A stretch of 64,000 nucleotides of DNA, from contig CP127384.1 in NCBI GenBank assembly GCA_030285985.1, positions 2,220,501 to 2,284,500 on the forward strand, read 5' to 3'. The DNA comes from Aquidulcibacter paucihalophilus (lineage in GTDB: Bacteria > Pseudomonadota > Alphaproteobacteria > Caulobacterales > Caulobacteraceae). Below the pieces are notes generated by a model. It ran no database searches and had not been told where the DNA came from. It saw only the letters and a program-made list of their open reading frames with translations. Each line of letters starts with the position of its first letter. Within the stretch, counting starts at the first letter, position 1. Positions 36,352-44,438 of this stretch are shown piece by piece. The position numbers and the translations under genes are program-made.

Positions 36352-36365
36352 GATTTCACCGTTTC

Positions 36366-36803
36366 CTACTGAGCATCCGTATCTTCACCGACCAGGGCAA
36401 CGCTGTAGAAGCCGTTGTCCTGCAGCGAGTTCATGACCTGCATGAAATCGCCGTACCGGGTCGTTTTGTCGGCCCGGATGAAGATACGTTCGTCGGCGGG
36501 ATTACGCCGGCCGATCTGCGCCTGCAGCTCCGTACCGATCTGGTCCAGTTCAACCGGGGAGTCGCCAAGGTACGACTGACCATTGCTCTGGATCGAAATA
36601 TAGATCGGCGTGGGCGGGTTAGCCTGTAGCGGAGCGACGGCACGCGGCAGTTTCACTTCCACGGACGGTGCGGCAAGAGGGGCCGCGACCATGAAGATGA
36701 TGAGCAGAACCAGCATGATGTCCACGAAAGGCGTGACATTGATCTCGCTGTTCTGCTCAACGGTGTATTTGCCGCCGCCGCCGCCTGAAAGTTTGGCGGC
36801 CAT
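36366..36803 (-). CDS. exbD: Biopolymer transport protein ExbD
   Basis: Partner of ExbB in the inner-membrane proton channel that energises TonB. 145 residues, one N-terminal membrane helix carrying the essential aspartate in NVTPFVDIMLVLLIIFMVAA, then a periplasmic domain (VEVKLPRAVAPLQANPPTPI, FIRADKTTRYGDFMQVMNSL). It starts 5 nt after exbB and precedes tonB by 14 nt, so all three are co-translated. Two further ExbD paralogues occur at 60843 and 61407, unlinked to any exbB in this window. Confidence 0.95.
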   Translation of the reverse strand: MAAKLSGGGGGKYTVEQNSEINVTPFVDIMLVLLIIFMVAAPLAAPSVEVKLPRAVAPLQANPPTPIYISIQSNGQSYLGDSPVELDQIGTELQAQIGRRNPADERIFIRADKTTRYGDFMQVMNSLQDNGFYSVALVGEDTDAQ

Positions 36804-36808
36804 CGAGC

Positions 36809-37693
36809 TTACGCTCCCTTGTCGAGGTTACGCGAGATGGCGTTGGTCAGTTCGGCGCTGAAGCCATCCGAACGGGTGCCGAAAGCCGAGATGCGGGTGT
36901 TGAAGTAGTTGTAGAAGATAACGGCCGGGATAGCGGCGAACAGACCGATACCGGTGGCCAGCAGCGCCTCGGCGATACCGGGGGCGACGACGGCCAGGTT
37001 GGTCGTGTTGGTGTTCGCGATGCCGATGAAGGAGTTCATGATGCCGTAAACGGTACCGAACAGACCGATGAACGGACCGGTCGAACCCACCGAAGCCATG
37101 AACTGCTGGCCGCCCGAGAGGCGCTTGGCCAGGCCGGCCTGAACAGCGGCGACAGCTTGCTGTGCGCGCATCAGGGCCGAGTCAGCGTGATCGCCGGTGA
37201 CCGAGAGGCCAGCCTGACGCGACAGTTCGATTTCGTCGGTCGCCGCGGCGGCCATATCGGCCAGCGGGTTACCGTCGAACTCGTCCGACGTCGCCACCTT
37301 GCGCATGTCCGCGATGGTGCGGGCCTGGCGGAAGGATTCGAGGAACTGGTCGGTCTTGCGGTTGAGCGCGCCGAACTCGAACATTTTGATGAGCAGCAGA
37401 ACCCAGGTGAAGATCGAAGCCAGAACGAGGCCGATCATCACGGTCTTAACGACCGGGTCAGCGTCCATGAACATGCTGGCCGGCGTCATCTTGCCGTGGT
37501 TTTCACCACCGACGACGGCGGGTTCAGCGGCCGGGGCGGCTTCTGCGGCGGCCGGGGCGGCAGCGGCCGGAGCGGCGGCTGCGGCGGCCGGATCAGCGGC
37601 GGGGGCATCCTGCGCGAGAACCGGCGTGCCGGCCATAAGGACGCCGGCGGCGGCCATGGCCAGGAGGATGTTGGTCTTCTTGATATCGAACAT
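36809..37693 (-). CDS. exbB: ExbB/MotA/TolQ-family proton channel protein
   Basis: 294 residues from the ATG at 37691-37693 with AGGAA upstream; the longer open frame has no site. It has an N-terminal signal-like segment (NILLAMAAAGVLMAGTPVLA), an Ala/Pro-rich periplasmic stretch (residues 28-62), then the ExbB domain with three helices. The MotA/TolQ signature GSTGPFIGLFGTVYGIMNSF and GIAEALLATGIGLFAAIPAV are present. The cleaved signal with Ala-rich extension is typical of ExbB in Caulobacter-like bacteria. It drives TonB, encoded two genes downstream. Confidence 0.95.
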   Translation of the reverse strand: MFDIKKTNILLAMAAAGVLMAGTPVLAQDAPAADPAAAAAAPAAAAPAAAEAAPAAEPAVVGGENHGKMTPASMFMDADPVVKTVMIGLVLASIFTWVLLLIKMFEFGALNRKTDQFLESFRQARTIADMRKVATSDEFDGNPLADMAAAATDEIELSRQAGLSVTGDHADSALMRAQQAVAAVQAGLAKRLSGGQQFMASVGSTGPFIGLFGTVYGIMNSFIGIANTNTTNLAVVAPGIAEALLATGIGLFAAIPAVIFYNYFNTRISAFGTRSDGFSAELTNAISRNLDKGA

Positions 37694-38073
37694 AGTTCGC
37701 CAGTTCCTGCTGTTTGGTCTGACTTGTGGAACCCAAAAGAAACGGCCGCAGACGACGACCGCCCTCGATGAAATTCTAGTCCGCCGATGCGAGGAAAATT
37801 CCCCGATCCTTGGAACGCCTTCTAACGCTTCCGGTTGCCTGATGGCTTCCGGCGCGGCGCTGACGGTCTTGGGGAAACCGTTTTCCCCGCCTCCGACAAC
37901 TGCCCGCAAAGGAACGCGGTCAAGCTCCTTTGGCGAACGCATACCAGAGCGTCAAGTGCGGGGTGGTGCTTTTCCCCTCGCAAGGGAGCCAGCACACCCG
38001 AAGCCGAAGATTCAGGCGGAAAGCGACATTTTCATGATGGGGGCCGTCTCTTTTCCCGATCGGGAAAAGGCGA
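37694..38073. promoter_or_regulatory. 380-bp upstream region of exbB with repeated TTTTCCC half-sites
   Basis: There is no gene here. Two dyads are seen: GGGGAAA/TTTCCCC around a 4-nt spacer (37871-37888) and the perfect 20-bp palindrome CTTTTCCCGATCGGGAAAAG (38050-38069). A third half-site CTTTTCCCC lies at 37969-37977. They share a TTTTCCC core and could bind a regulator of exbB or act as RNA hairpins; the last lies 1 nt beyond the trailer of tRNA-Phe and may instead end that transcript. A good promoter pair for exbB was not found by eye. Confidence 0.4.
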
Positions 38074-38149
38074 TGGTGCCTGGGGGCGGATTCGAACCAC
38101 CGACACGTGGATTTTCAATCCACTGCTCTACCAACTGAGCTACCCAGGC
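38074..38149 (-). tRNA. tRNA-Phe (anticodon GAA)
   Basis: 76 nt with encoded CCA. The acceptor GCCTGGG (from 38149) pairs with CCCAGGC. The anticodon loop TTGAAAA gives GAA. The discriminator is A. It lies 64 nt after the yacG stop on the same strand and ahead of the exbB upstream region. Confidence 0.96.
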
Positions 38150-38213
38150 GCACGCGTCGCGGCGCGGAGGCGGCGTCTATAGGCGAGCCGTTCGGGGGTG
38201 TCCAGCCGTCTGA

Positions 38214-38378
38214 TCAGTCTTCGTTCAGGTCGCCCGTCGGGACCTCGTCCACGCCGCCGGGGATGACGTATCCGCCAGTGAACCAGCGCTGCAGATCCAC
38301 ATCGGCGCAGCGCTTGGAGCAGAAGGGCTTGTATTTGGCGTCCGCCGGCTGGCGGCGGCAGGTCGGGCAAAGGGCCAT
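38214..38378 (-). CDS. yacG: YacG-like zinc-binding DNA gyrase inhibitor
   Basis: Short gene of 54 residues found by reading the minus strand. It begins MALCPTCRRQPADAKYKPFC and continues SKRCADVDLQRWFTGGYVIP. The four cysteines (C-x2-C and C-x3-C) and the LQRW block are the YacG zinc finger. In E. coli YacG binds GyrB and blocks DNA binding. It lies directly after the RNase E/G-like gene, completing the infA-maf-RNase-yacG order common in alphaproteobacteria. The C-terminal tail is acidic. Confidence 0.88.
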   Translation of the reverse strand: MALCPTCRRQPADAKYKPFCSKRCADVDLQRWFTGGYVIPGGVDEVPTGDLNED

Positions 38379-38380
38379 GG

Positions 38381-39412
38381 TCACCGGTCCTCGATCACAA
38401 ATGCGCCCGGCGCGATGGCCGGATCACTCACCAGATGGGCCCGCGGACCCAGCCGCGCCACCAGCGGTGCCGCGAGTCCGGCGTCCTCCGGTGCCGCCCG
38501 GGCGCTGATGCGGGCGGTCGTCGTGTCGGACTGGAGGGCGAATCTCAGGCTCCGGACAATATCCTGCGCGCGCTGCCCGGGGCGTCTGCGCCGGTCGGGG
38601 CCGTTGAGGACCTCTTCCAGCGGCGTTCGCCGCCACGGCAGGGCCAGCTGCAGCACGCCGAACCGGTTGACCGGACCGAACACCACGTCCGGATCGTCGC
38701 CGAACGCCGCCTTCGCCGCCGTCATGGCGGAATCACCGTCCTGGCCCGTGCCGATCAGGTCTATGGCCACCAGACCGCCCCAGCGCTTCAGCCGGATCAT
38801 GCGCGCCGCCGCCTGCAGCCCTTGTCGATTCGCCCGCGTCCGCGCGGCCGCACCGAAGGCCACGCCCGGGGCCGGCGCGAGGTCCAGGTCCACCGCGATC
38901 AGGGCCCGGGTGCGCTCGACCCTCAGGTCCAGGCCGGTCTCCATGAACAGCTCGCCGGGCCAGGCCGCCTCTTCCTCGGCGTCCCGACTGGCCTGCACGG
39001 CCGCCGCGCCGGTGACCGGCGTCACGCCGGGTGCCAGCCGGGCCAGTATCTCCACGACGGAGGGACCGGGCGTCAGCAGACGCGGCTCGCCCTCCCCGGC
39101 CCCGATCAGGCGCAGCGTCGGCCCCTTGCCCTCGCGCGGCTCGGCGGAGACCTCGACCTCGACCTTCTGGCCGACCGTCAACCGGTCCTGCCCCCGGAAC
39201 GGCAGAAAGCCGTGCAAGACGGCTCCCAGATCGACGAAGCCGCCCTTCAGCCCCGGATGGACCTCGACGATTCGTCCGATGCAGCGGGCGCCGAGCCGAT
39301 GTTCGGGAACATCGTCCTCGCGCTGGATGAGCAGATGTTCGAACCGGCCATCCCGCACGACCACGCCCCGGACCTCGCCGGGCGTGTCGTCGAGGAAGAC
39401 CTCGAGGCTCAC
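38381..39412 (-). CDS. Ribonuclease E/G-family protein (short form)
   Basis: 343 residues from a GTG at 39410-39412 that overlaps the maf stop (GTGA). The N-terminal S1-like domain (IGRIVEVHPGLKGGFVDLGA, then GFLPFRGQDRLTVGQKVEV) is followed by the RNase H-like and DNase I-like parts. The two metal-binding aspartates of RNase E appear conserved in ALIAVDLDLAP and GGLVAIDLIGTG. The zinc-link cysteines and the long C-terminal scaffold of RNase E are absent. It probably cleaves RNA like RNase G, but it is shorter than RNase G (about 490), so reduced or altered activity is possible. Confidence 0.82.
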   Translation of the reverse strand: MSLEVFLDDTPGEVRGVVVRDGRFEHLLIQREDDVPEHRLGARCIGRIVEVHPGLKGGFVDLGAVLHGFLPFRGQDRLTVGQKVEVEVSAEPREGKGPTLRLIGAGEGEPRLLTPGPSVVEILARLAPGVTPVTGAAAVQASRDAEEEAAWPGELFMETGLDLRVERTRALIAVDLDLAPAPGVAFGAAARTRANRQGLQAAARMIRLKRWGGLVAIDLIGTGQDGDSAMTAAKAAFGDDPDVVFGPVNRFGVLQLALPWRRTPLEEVLNGPDRRRRPGQRAQDIVRSLRFALQSDTTTARISARAAPEDAGLAAPLVARLGPRAHLVSDPAIAPGAFVIEDR

Positions 39413-39984
39413 GACCGCCAGCCCGCGCCGTTCAGCAGATTGACCGTCTCGAACAACGGCAGGCCCATCACGGCGGGATAGCTGCCGACCAGCCGGGTGA
39501 CGAAGGCACCGGCCCGGCCCTGGATGCCGTAGCCACCCGCCTTGCCCCGCCATTCGCCCGAGGCGACATAGGCGGCGATCTCGGGATCGGACAGAACCTT
39601 GAAGGAGACGCGGGTGTCGACGACCCGGTGGGTGGTCCGCACCCCGGCGGTGACCGCCACGCCCGTGAAGACCCGGTGATTGCGGCCCGACAGCAGTTTC
39701 AGGAACCGGACGGCCTCGGCCTCGTCGGCGGGTTTTTCCAGCAGGCGACGGCCCACGGCGACCACCGTGTCGGCGGCCAGCACCACCGCGTCGGGCGCTC
39801 CGGCTGCCACGGCCTCGGCCTTGGACACGGCCAGCCGCGCGGCGAGGCGCGACGGCGTCTCGTCCTTCAGTGGCGTTTCGTCGATGTCGGCGGGTTCGAC
39901 GCGGTCGGGCGTGATCCCGACCAGCGCCAGCAGTTCGATGCGGCGCGGGCTGGCCGAAGCCAGCACGAGTTCAGGACGCGACAA
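39409..39984 (-). CDS. maf: Maf-family nucleotide pyrophosphatase
   Basis: 191 residues. The N-terminal signature LVLASASPRRIELLALVGI, the metal/substrate block DIDETPLKDETPSRLAARLA, AADTVVAVGRRLLEKP and the C-terminal GGYGIQGRAGAFVTRLVGSY are complete. Maf proteins hydrolyse non-canonical or excess nucleotides (dTTP, UTP and modified forms), preventing their incorporation. It starts 10 nt after infA and its stop is shared with the RNase E/G start, so translation is coupled. Confidence 0.94.
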   Translation of the reverse strand: MSRPELVLASASPRRIELLALVGITPDRVEPADIDETPLKDETPSRLAARLAVSKAEAVAAGAPDAVVLAADTVVAVGRRLLEKPADEAEAVRFLKLLSGRNHRVFTGVAVTAGVRTTHRVVDTRVSFKVLSDPEIAAYVASGEWRGKAGGYGIQGRAGAFVTRLVGSYPAVMGLPLFETVNLLNGAGWRS

Positions 39985-39994
39985 GCGCGCGCCC

Positions 39995-40216
39995 TTACTT
40001 GAAGCGGTAGGTGATGCGGCCCTTGGTCAGGTCATAGGGCGTCATCTCGACCAGGACCTTGTCGCCGGCCAGCACGCGGATGCGGTTCTTGCGCATCTTG
40101 CCGGCGGTGTGGGCGATGATCTCGTGGTCGTTGCCCTCGAGCAGCACGCGGAACGTCGCATTCGGCAGCAGTTCGCTGACGACGCCGGGAAACTCGAGCA
40201 GTTCTTCCTTAGCCAT
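39995..40216 (-). CDS. infA: Translation initiation factor IF-1
   Basis: 73 residues, the usual size. The OB-fold sequence begins [20 protein letters not shown] and contains [20 protein letters not shown] and the closing [14 protein letters not shown]-1 occupies the 30S A site during initiation. It heads the infA-maf-RNase E/G-yacG unit on the minus strand. Upstream it is separated from UPF0262 by 239 nt, of which 114 are repeat element D. Confidence 0.98.
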   Translation of the reverse strand: MAKEELLEFPGVVSELLPNATFRVLLEGNDHEIIAHTAGKMRKNRIRVLAGDKVLVEMTPYDLTKGRITYRFK

Positions 40217-40336
40217 GCGGCCTCTCGCGCCCTGAGAATAGGAGTCAGAACGCGCGCCGGGCGAAAGCGCGCGTCGTTAAGGAGCGGGCGTATGCCTGAA
40301 AACGGCGGGTTAGTCGAGGCAGGTAGGTGCTAGGTC

Positions 40337-40450
40337 GTGATTGGTGGTTGGTGGTTGGTGGTTGGCTGATGCCGACAACCGCGCCTGCAGACTCTTCCGG
40401 GGTACCCGGGGCCGGCAATCACCAATCACCAATCACCAACCACCAATCAC
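40337..40450. repeat. Heptad-repeat inverted element D (GGTGATT class)
   Basis: Two 37-nt arms (40337-40373 and 40414-40450) are reverse complements apart from two G/A changes and a small shift at the inner end, around a 40-nt loop. The unit is GGTGATT/GGTGGTT repeated about five times per arm. The arm nearest UPF0262 begins 6 nt after that gene's stop (40456). It carries the same heptads as element B but longer arms, and no ORF. Confidence 0.85.
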
Positions 40451-40455
40451 CCGCT

Positions 40456-40920
40456 TCACCCCCGCCGGTAAAGCGCCGTCACCAGGGTGAACAGCCGCCG
40501 CGCCGTCTCGTGGTCGATGGCGATCTTGCCGTCCAGCCGGGCCTTCAGAATCTCGGCACCCTCGTTGTGCAGGCCCCGGCGGCCCATGTCGACGGCCTCG
40601 ATCTGGGACGGGGACGTGCCGCGCAGGGCTTCGTAATAGCTGTCGCAGATGGCGATATAGTCCTTCACCACCTTGTTCAGGGGCGTCAGCGACAGGCCGT
40701 GAACCCGGTGGAAATCCGGCCCCGTAATGTCGAAGGCCAGACGACCGTCCACCATGGCCAGTTTCAGCGCATAGGGACCGTTCGCCGCCCCGGCCGGCTC
40801 GAAACTGTTCTTCTCCAGCAGGTCGAAGATGGCGACCCGCCGCTCGTGCTCGATCTCGGCGGTCGCGGACTGCAACGTCGCAGCATCGAGGTCGATCGAG
40901 GTCAGCCGGTGTTCGCTCAC
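40456..40920 (-). CDS. UPF0262-family protein
   Basis: 154 residues from a GTG at 40918-40920 that overlaps the DUF2948 stop (GTGA). Diagnostic blocks: ERRVAIFDLLEKNSFEPAG, HRVHGLSLTPLNKVVKDYIA and CDSYYEALRGTSPSQIEAVD, with GRRGLHNEGAEILKARL near the end. The family is conserved across alphaproteobacteria and uncharacterised; it is usually linked to murA as here. It is the third gene of a murA-DUF2948-UPF0262 unit. The element D repeat follows its stop. Confidence 0.9.
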   Translation of the reverse strand: MSEHRLTSIDLDAATLQSATAEIEHERRVAIFDLLEKNSFEPAGAANGPYALKLAMVDGRLAFDITGPDFHRVHGLSLTPLNKVVKDYIAICDSYYEALRGTSPSQIEAVDMGRRGLHNEGAEILKARLDGKIAIDHETARRLFTLVTALYRRG

Positions 40921-41402
40921 GTGGGATCCGCCTCTTCCGACAGATGGGTCGGTGCCAGTTTGGCGGGCCAGCGCTCCGACAGGTCGGTCAGCACCGCGTC
41001 GAGGCATTCGACGTCGATGCGCAGGTCGCCGCCGCCGGCGAACATCAGGATGACCCGCCCGCCCGGTGCCTCATCCGGCGCAAACTCCATGGCCAGCAGT
41101 TCAAGCGCGCTCTCGGGCAGGCGCGGCAGGCGACGGCTCTTGACCGCGATGACGTCGCCGAACTGCATCGCCGCCATCACCCGCGTCCCGCCGCACTCCC
41201 AGCAGAAGCGGCTGAGCTTCAGCGTCACCCGCCGGGACGCCGGCTCCCAGACGATGTCGACCGGGCGCAGGATGGCGTCCTGCAGGGCCGCAGAAATGAT
41301 GTGCAGATCGTCGGCGTCTTCGGCCAGCAGGCGCAGCGGTTCGACCGGCGCGCGCGCCGTCGTCTCCGTCTCCGCCTCGCCGACCTCAGTGCTCATTCGC
41401 AT
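40917..41402 (-). CDS. DUF2948-family protein
   Basis: 161 residues (a start two codons later is equally possible). The family core [20 protein letters not shown] followed by [19 protein letters not shown] and [20 protein letters not shown] is intact. Function unknown; it is alphaproteobacterial and typically lies right after murA. It overlaps the end of murA by 17 bp and shares its stop with the start of UPF0262, so the three are tightly coupled. Confidence 0.9.
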   Translation of the reverse strand: MRMSTEVGEAETETTARAPVEPLRLLAEDADDLHIISAALQDAILRPVDIVWEPASRRVTLKLSRFCWECGGTRVMAAMQFGDVIAVKSRRLPRLPESALELLAMEFAPDEAPGGRVILMFAGGGDLRIDVECLDAVLTDLSERWPAKLAPTHLSEEADPT

Positions 41403-42675
41403 CGTCTTTGACCCGCCGGATCTCGGCCCCGCAGGCGCTCAGCTTCTCTTCCAGCCGCTCGAACCCGCGATCGAGGTGATAGACCCGCCCGACCGTGGTC
41501 TCGCCATGCGCCGCCATGCCGGCGATGACCAGGCTGACCGAGGCCCGCAGGTCGGTGGCCATGACCTGGGCCCCGTGCAGCTCCGACACCCCCTTCACCA
41601 CCGCCTCGCCGGCGTGGACGGAGATGTCCGCCCCGAGCCGCGCCAGCTCCGGCGCGTGCATGAACCGGTTCTCGAAGATGTTCTCGTGGATGACGCTGTC
41701 GCCGTCGGCCGTCGTCATCAGGGCCATGAACTGGGCCTGCAGGTCAGTAGCGAAGCCCGGATAGACCTCGGTGGCGACATTGACCGCCTTCAGCCGAACG
41801 GCCGGGTCGCGTTTCACGATCACGCCGTCCGAAGTCGGCGTCACCTCGACCCCGGCCTCGATCATCTTCTCGCTCAGCGCCGTCATCAGTTCCGGGCGGG
41901 TCTTCGTCAGCCGCACCTCGCCGCCCGTCATGGCGGCGGCGACGGCGTAGGAGCCCATCTCGATCCGGTCGGGAATCACCGACCAGCTGGCTCCGCCCAG
42001 GGACGAGACGCCGGTGATGGTCAGGACATCGGTGTCGATCCCCTCGATCCGCGCGCCCATGGCGGTCAGACAGCGGGCCAGGTCACCGATCTCCGGTTCG
42101 CGAGCGGCCTTGCGAAGGACCGTCACTCCGTCGGCCAGCACGGCGGCCAGCAGCGCATGTTCCGTCGCCCCGACCGAGACGAAGGGAAACTCGATCTCGG
42201 CTCCCTTCAGCCCGTGGGGCGTGCGGGCGATGACATAGCCCTCTTCCAGTTCGATCTCGGCCCCCATGGCGGTCAGGGCCTGCAGGTGCAGGTCGACCGG
42301 CCGCGCGCCGATGGTGCAGCCGCCGGGCAGCGAGACCTTGGCCTCGCCGGTGCGGGCCAGCAGCGGCCCCAGAACATTGAATGAGGCCCGCATCTGCCGG
42401 ACCAGGTCATAGGGGGCGAAGGTCGAGGTCAGGGCCGCGGCGTGGAACAGCGTCTCCTGCCCGTCCGCGCCGTCTCGCTCGCTGACCTGGACGCCGAGCG
42501 CCTCAAGGAGCCGGCCCAGAAACTTGGTGTCGGCCAGGCGCGGCATATTGGTCAGCAGCAGCGGCTGATCGGTCAGGATCGAGGCGGCCATCAGCTTGAG
42601 GGCGGAGTTCTTGGCGCCGCTGATCGGAATGCTTCCGTTCAGCCGGGCGCCGCCGGTGATGGCGATGCTGTCCAT
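41386..42675 (-). CDS. murA: UDP-N-acetylglucosamine 1-carboxyvinyltransferase
   Basis: Catalyses the first committed step of peptidoglycan synthesis: transfer of enolpyruvate from PEP to UDP-GlcNAc. 429 residues, two inside-out alpha/beta domains. The catalytic Lys-Asn pair is in [12 protein letters not shown] (K22). The active-site cysteine is C120 in [14 protein letters not shown], so the enzyme should be of the fosfomycin-sensitive type. It leads the murA-DUF2948-UPF0262 unit. The 100 nt upstream separate it from a small basic protein gene. Confidence 0.97.
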   Translation of the reverse strand: MDSIAITGGARLNGSIPISGAKNSALKLMAASILTDQPLLLTNMPRLADTKFLGRLLEALGVQVSERDGADGQETLFHAAALTSTFAPYDLVRQMRASFNVLGPLLARTGEAKVSLPGGCTIGARPVDLHLQALTAMGAEIELEEGYVIARTPHGLKGAEIEFPFVSVGATEHALLAAVLADGVTVLRKAAREPEIGDLARCLTAMGARIEGIDTDVLTITGVSSLGGASWSVIPDRIEMGSYAVAAAMTGGEVRLTKTRPELMTALSEKMIEAGVEVTPTSDGVIVKRDPAVRLKAVNVATEVYPGFATDLQAQFMALMTTADGDSVIHENIFENRFMHAPELARLGADISVHAGEAVVKGVSELHGAQVMATDLRASVSLVIAGMAAHGETTVGRVYHLDRGFERLEEKLSACGAEIRRVKDDANEH

Positions 42676-42775
42676 GTCGTCTCTTGCGACCCCGTGCAGG
42701 GCGCAAGGGGGGATCGGCTATCTAGCGCGGACAACCACCCCGGCGAAAGGCCGACATCGGTCCGGTCGATGACAT

Positions 42776-43003
42776 TCAGTTGCTCGGCTTTGCAGGCCGG
42801 TTGGTCCGGCCCGCCGCCTTGCGACGCCGGAGGTTGTCCCGCAGGGCCGTGGCCAGCCTCTGCGCCCGTGCTGTCGCGGGCGTTTTCGCCGGTGCCAGCG
42901 GGTCCGGCAGGGATGCCGGCAGGTCGGGTCGGGGCGCGGCGGTCTCGGACTCATCCATGGGCCGATCAGACCCGCTGCAGAACTTTTCCGCAAGCGGGTG
43001 CAT
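42776..43003 (-). CDS. Small basic hypothetical protein upstream of murA
   Basis: 75 residues from the ATG at 43001-43003, which has an AAAGGGGGAAG ribosome-binding site. A second Met 15 codons in is possible. The first half is Pro/Asp/Glu-rich, the second half helical and basic (RAQRLATALRDNLRRRKAAG). This helix resembles the endings of many small uncharacterised proteins in Caulobacteraceae and sphingomonads. It is on the same strand as murA, 100 nt upstream, and divergent from tRNA-Thr. Role unknown. Confidence 0.65.
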   Translation of the reverse strand: MHPLAEKFCSGSDRPMDESETAAPRPDLPASLPDPLAPAKTPATARAQRLATALRDNLRRRKAAGRTNRPAKPSN

Positions 43004-43057
43004 TCTGGGCTTCCCCCTTTGTCCCCGGTTGGCTATAGGGCCGCTTCCTCAGAACAG

Positions 43058-43132
<75 letters not shown>

Positions 43133-43145
43133 CTTCTGAAGACAG

Positions 43146-43178
43146 AAAGGGCGGAGCTTTTACAAGCTCCGCCCTTTT
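43146..43178 (+). terminator. Intrinsic terminator after tRNA-Thr
   Basis: A 14-bp stem AAAGGGCGGAGCTT (43146-43159) / AAGCTCCGCCCTTT (43164-43177) has a 4-nt loop and ends in TTTT. It is nearly symmetric, so it can also serve the convergent gene that ends at 43205. Confidence 0.9.
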
Positions 43179-43204
43179 CCGTTTCGGCCTGCCCTGGCGG
43201 GCGC

Positions 43205-43765
43205 TCAGTTGTCGTCGGCCCGATTCGGCTGGACCAGCGGAAAGCGCCGCGGAGGCCCGCCCGGCCGCATGACCCGCGACTCGAACGCCCCGGCCGCCTC
43301 GGGCGGCTGATAGCCCGGGAAGGCATAGCCGCTGTCATCGAAGTAGGGATTGCCGTAGCCGCCGCCATAGCCCCCGTAGGGATAGCCGTTCTCGACCTGG
43401 CGATAGCGCAGGTCCAGTCGGCCGTTCTCGCCGATCGGCAGGGAAACGGCGACGCCGTAGTCGCGATAGCCGCCGGTGCCGATGCCGAAACTGACCTCGC
43501 CGTGCATCTTGCGATCGTCGGCCGGTTCGCGCGCGGCCTCGGCCCACGGCCTTTCCGCGGTCGAGCGCCCCGCGATCCAGCGATCAATCTGCTGGTCCGT
43601 GGTCAGGCCATGCGGCACGGCGTCCTGGGTCGCGCCCGCGGTGGAGGCGGCGACCGGCTGGACGTTGGCTTCAAGGTCGACCGTGGTGGCCGGAGCGGTG
43701 ACGACGACGCCGTCAGGGTCCGAAGCCATCAATGCGGCCGCGAGGATCAGTCCGGATACGGCCAT
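43205..43765 (-). CDS. Hypothetical secreted protein with Tyr/Gly-rich region
   Basis: 186 residues, not recognised. The hydrophobic N-terminus (MAVSGLILAAALMAS) could be a short signal peptide. The middle portion (EVSFGIGTGGYRDYGVAVSL, then LDLRYRQVENGYPYGGYGGG) contains two or three amphipathic beta strands of the kind found in outer-membrane or periplasmic proteins, followed by a Gly/Tyr/Pro stretch and a basic C-terminus. It is convergent with tRNA-Thr. No operon partner is evident: the next gene, msrB, is 49 nt upstream on the same strand. Confidence 0.65.
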   Translation of the reverse strand: MAVSGLILAAALMASDPDGVVVTAPATTVDLEANVQPVAASTAGATQDAVPHGLTTDQQIDRWIAGRSTAERPWAEAAREPADDRKMHGEVSFGIGTGGYRDYGVAVSLPIGENGRLDLRYRQVENGYPYGGYGGGYGNPYFDDSGYAFPGYQPPEAAGAFESRVMRPGGPPRRFPLVQPNRADDN

Positions 43766-43814
43766 GCAAGGAACTCCACTGGAAGGATCACCCTAGCCGC
43801 AAATGAGGCCAAGG

Positions 43815-44306
43815 TCAGGCCGTTCCGTCGCCGCGGCCGAGGGGGTCGGGCAGGGTGCCGCCCAGGGGGACGAAGCTGAGCGCCACGGAGTTGATGCAGT
43901 AGCGCAGGCCGCCCGGTCCGGGTCCGTCCGGGAACACATGCCCCTGATGGCTGTCGCAGCGGGCGCAGCGGGTCTCGGTGCGGGTCATGCCGTACGACCG
44001 GTCGGTGATGGCCCGGACGTGGGCCGGATCGACCGGCTCGGTGAAACTGGGCCAGCCGGTGCCGCTCTCGAACTTGGTCCCGGTCCGGAACAGCGGCAGA
44101 CCGCATTCCCGGCAGCAGAACACCCCTGCCCGCTTCTCGCCCAGCAAGGTCCCGCAGAACGGGGCCTCGGTACCGTGCGCGAGCAGCACGCGCTTCTCCT
44201 CGGCGGACAGGTCGGCCTCCAGCGCGACGCGCTGGCTGTCGCTCGGCGGCGTCAGGTCATAGCCGGACTGGGAACGCAGGGCCGGGGCGGTGTCTGGATC
44301 GGTCAT
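43815..44306 (-). CDS. msrB: Peptide-methionine (R)-S-oxide reductase
   Basis: Reduces the R-sulfoxide of oxidised methionine in proteins. 163 residues from the ATG at 44304-44306; another ATG two codons upstream is equally possible, as no clear ribosome-binding site is seen. The zinc site uses CRECGLPLF and CARCDSHQGHVF (two CxxC pairs). The catalytic cysteine is in LRYCINSVALSF, and GTGWPSFTEP is the substrate-binding loop. No fused MsrA is present. There is no signal peptide, so it is cytoplasmic. Confidence 0.95.
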   Translation of the reverse strand: MTDPDTAPALRSQSGYDLTPPSDSQRVALEADLSAEEKRVLLAHGTEAPFCGTLLGEKRAGVFCCRECGLPLFRTGTKFESGTGWPSFTEPVDPAHVRAITDRSYGMTRTETRCARCDSHQGHVFPDGPGPGGLRYCINSVALSFVPLGGTLPDPLGRGDGTA

Positions 44307-44438
44307 GGCCATGAAATAGGAAGTGCCGGCCGTGGGTTCCAGCCTTCTTCCTCCGCTCCATGCGGAGGAGCGCATAGGACTTCGTCCTGAAGCACCGATC
44401 CAGGCCCGCGCGGGCCCTCGTCGGGGGCGGATCGTGGA

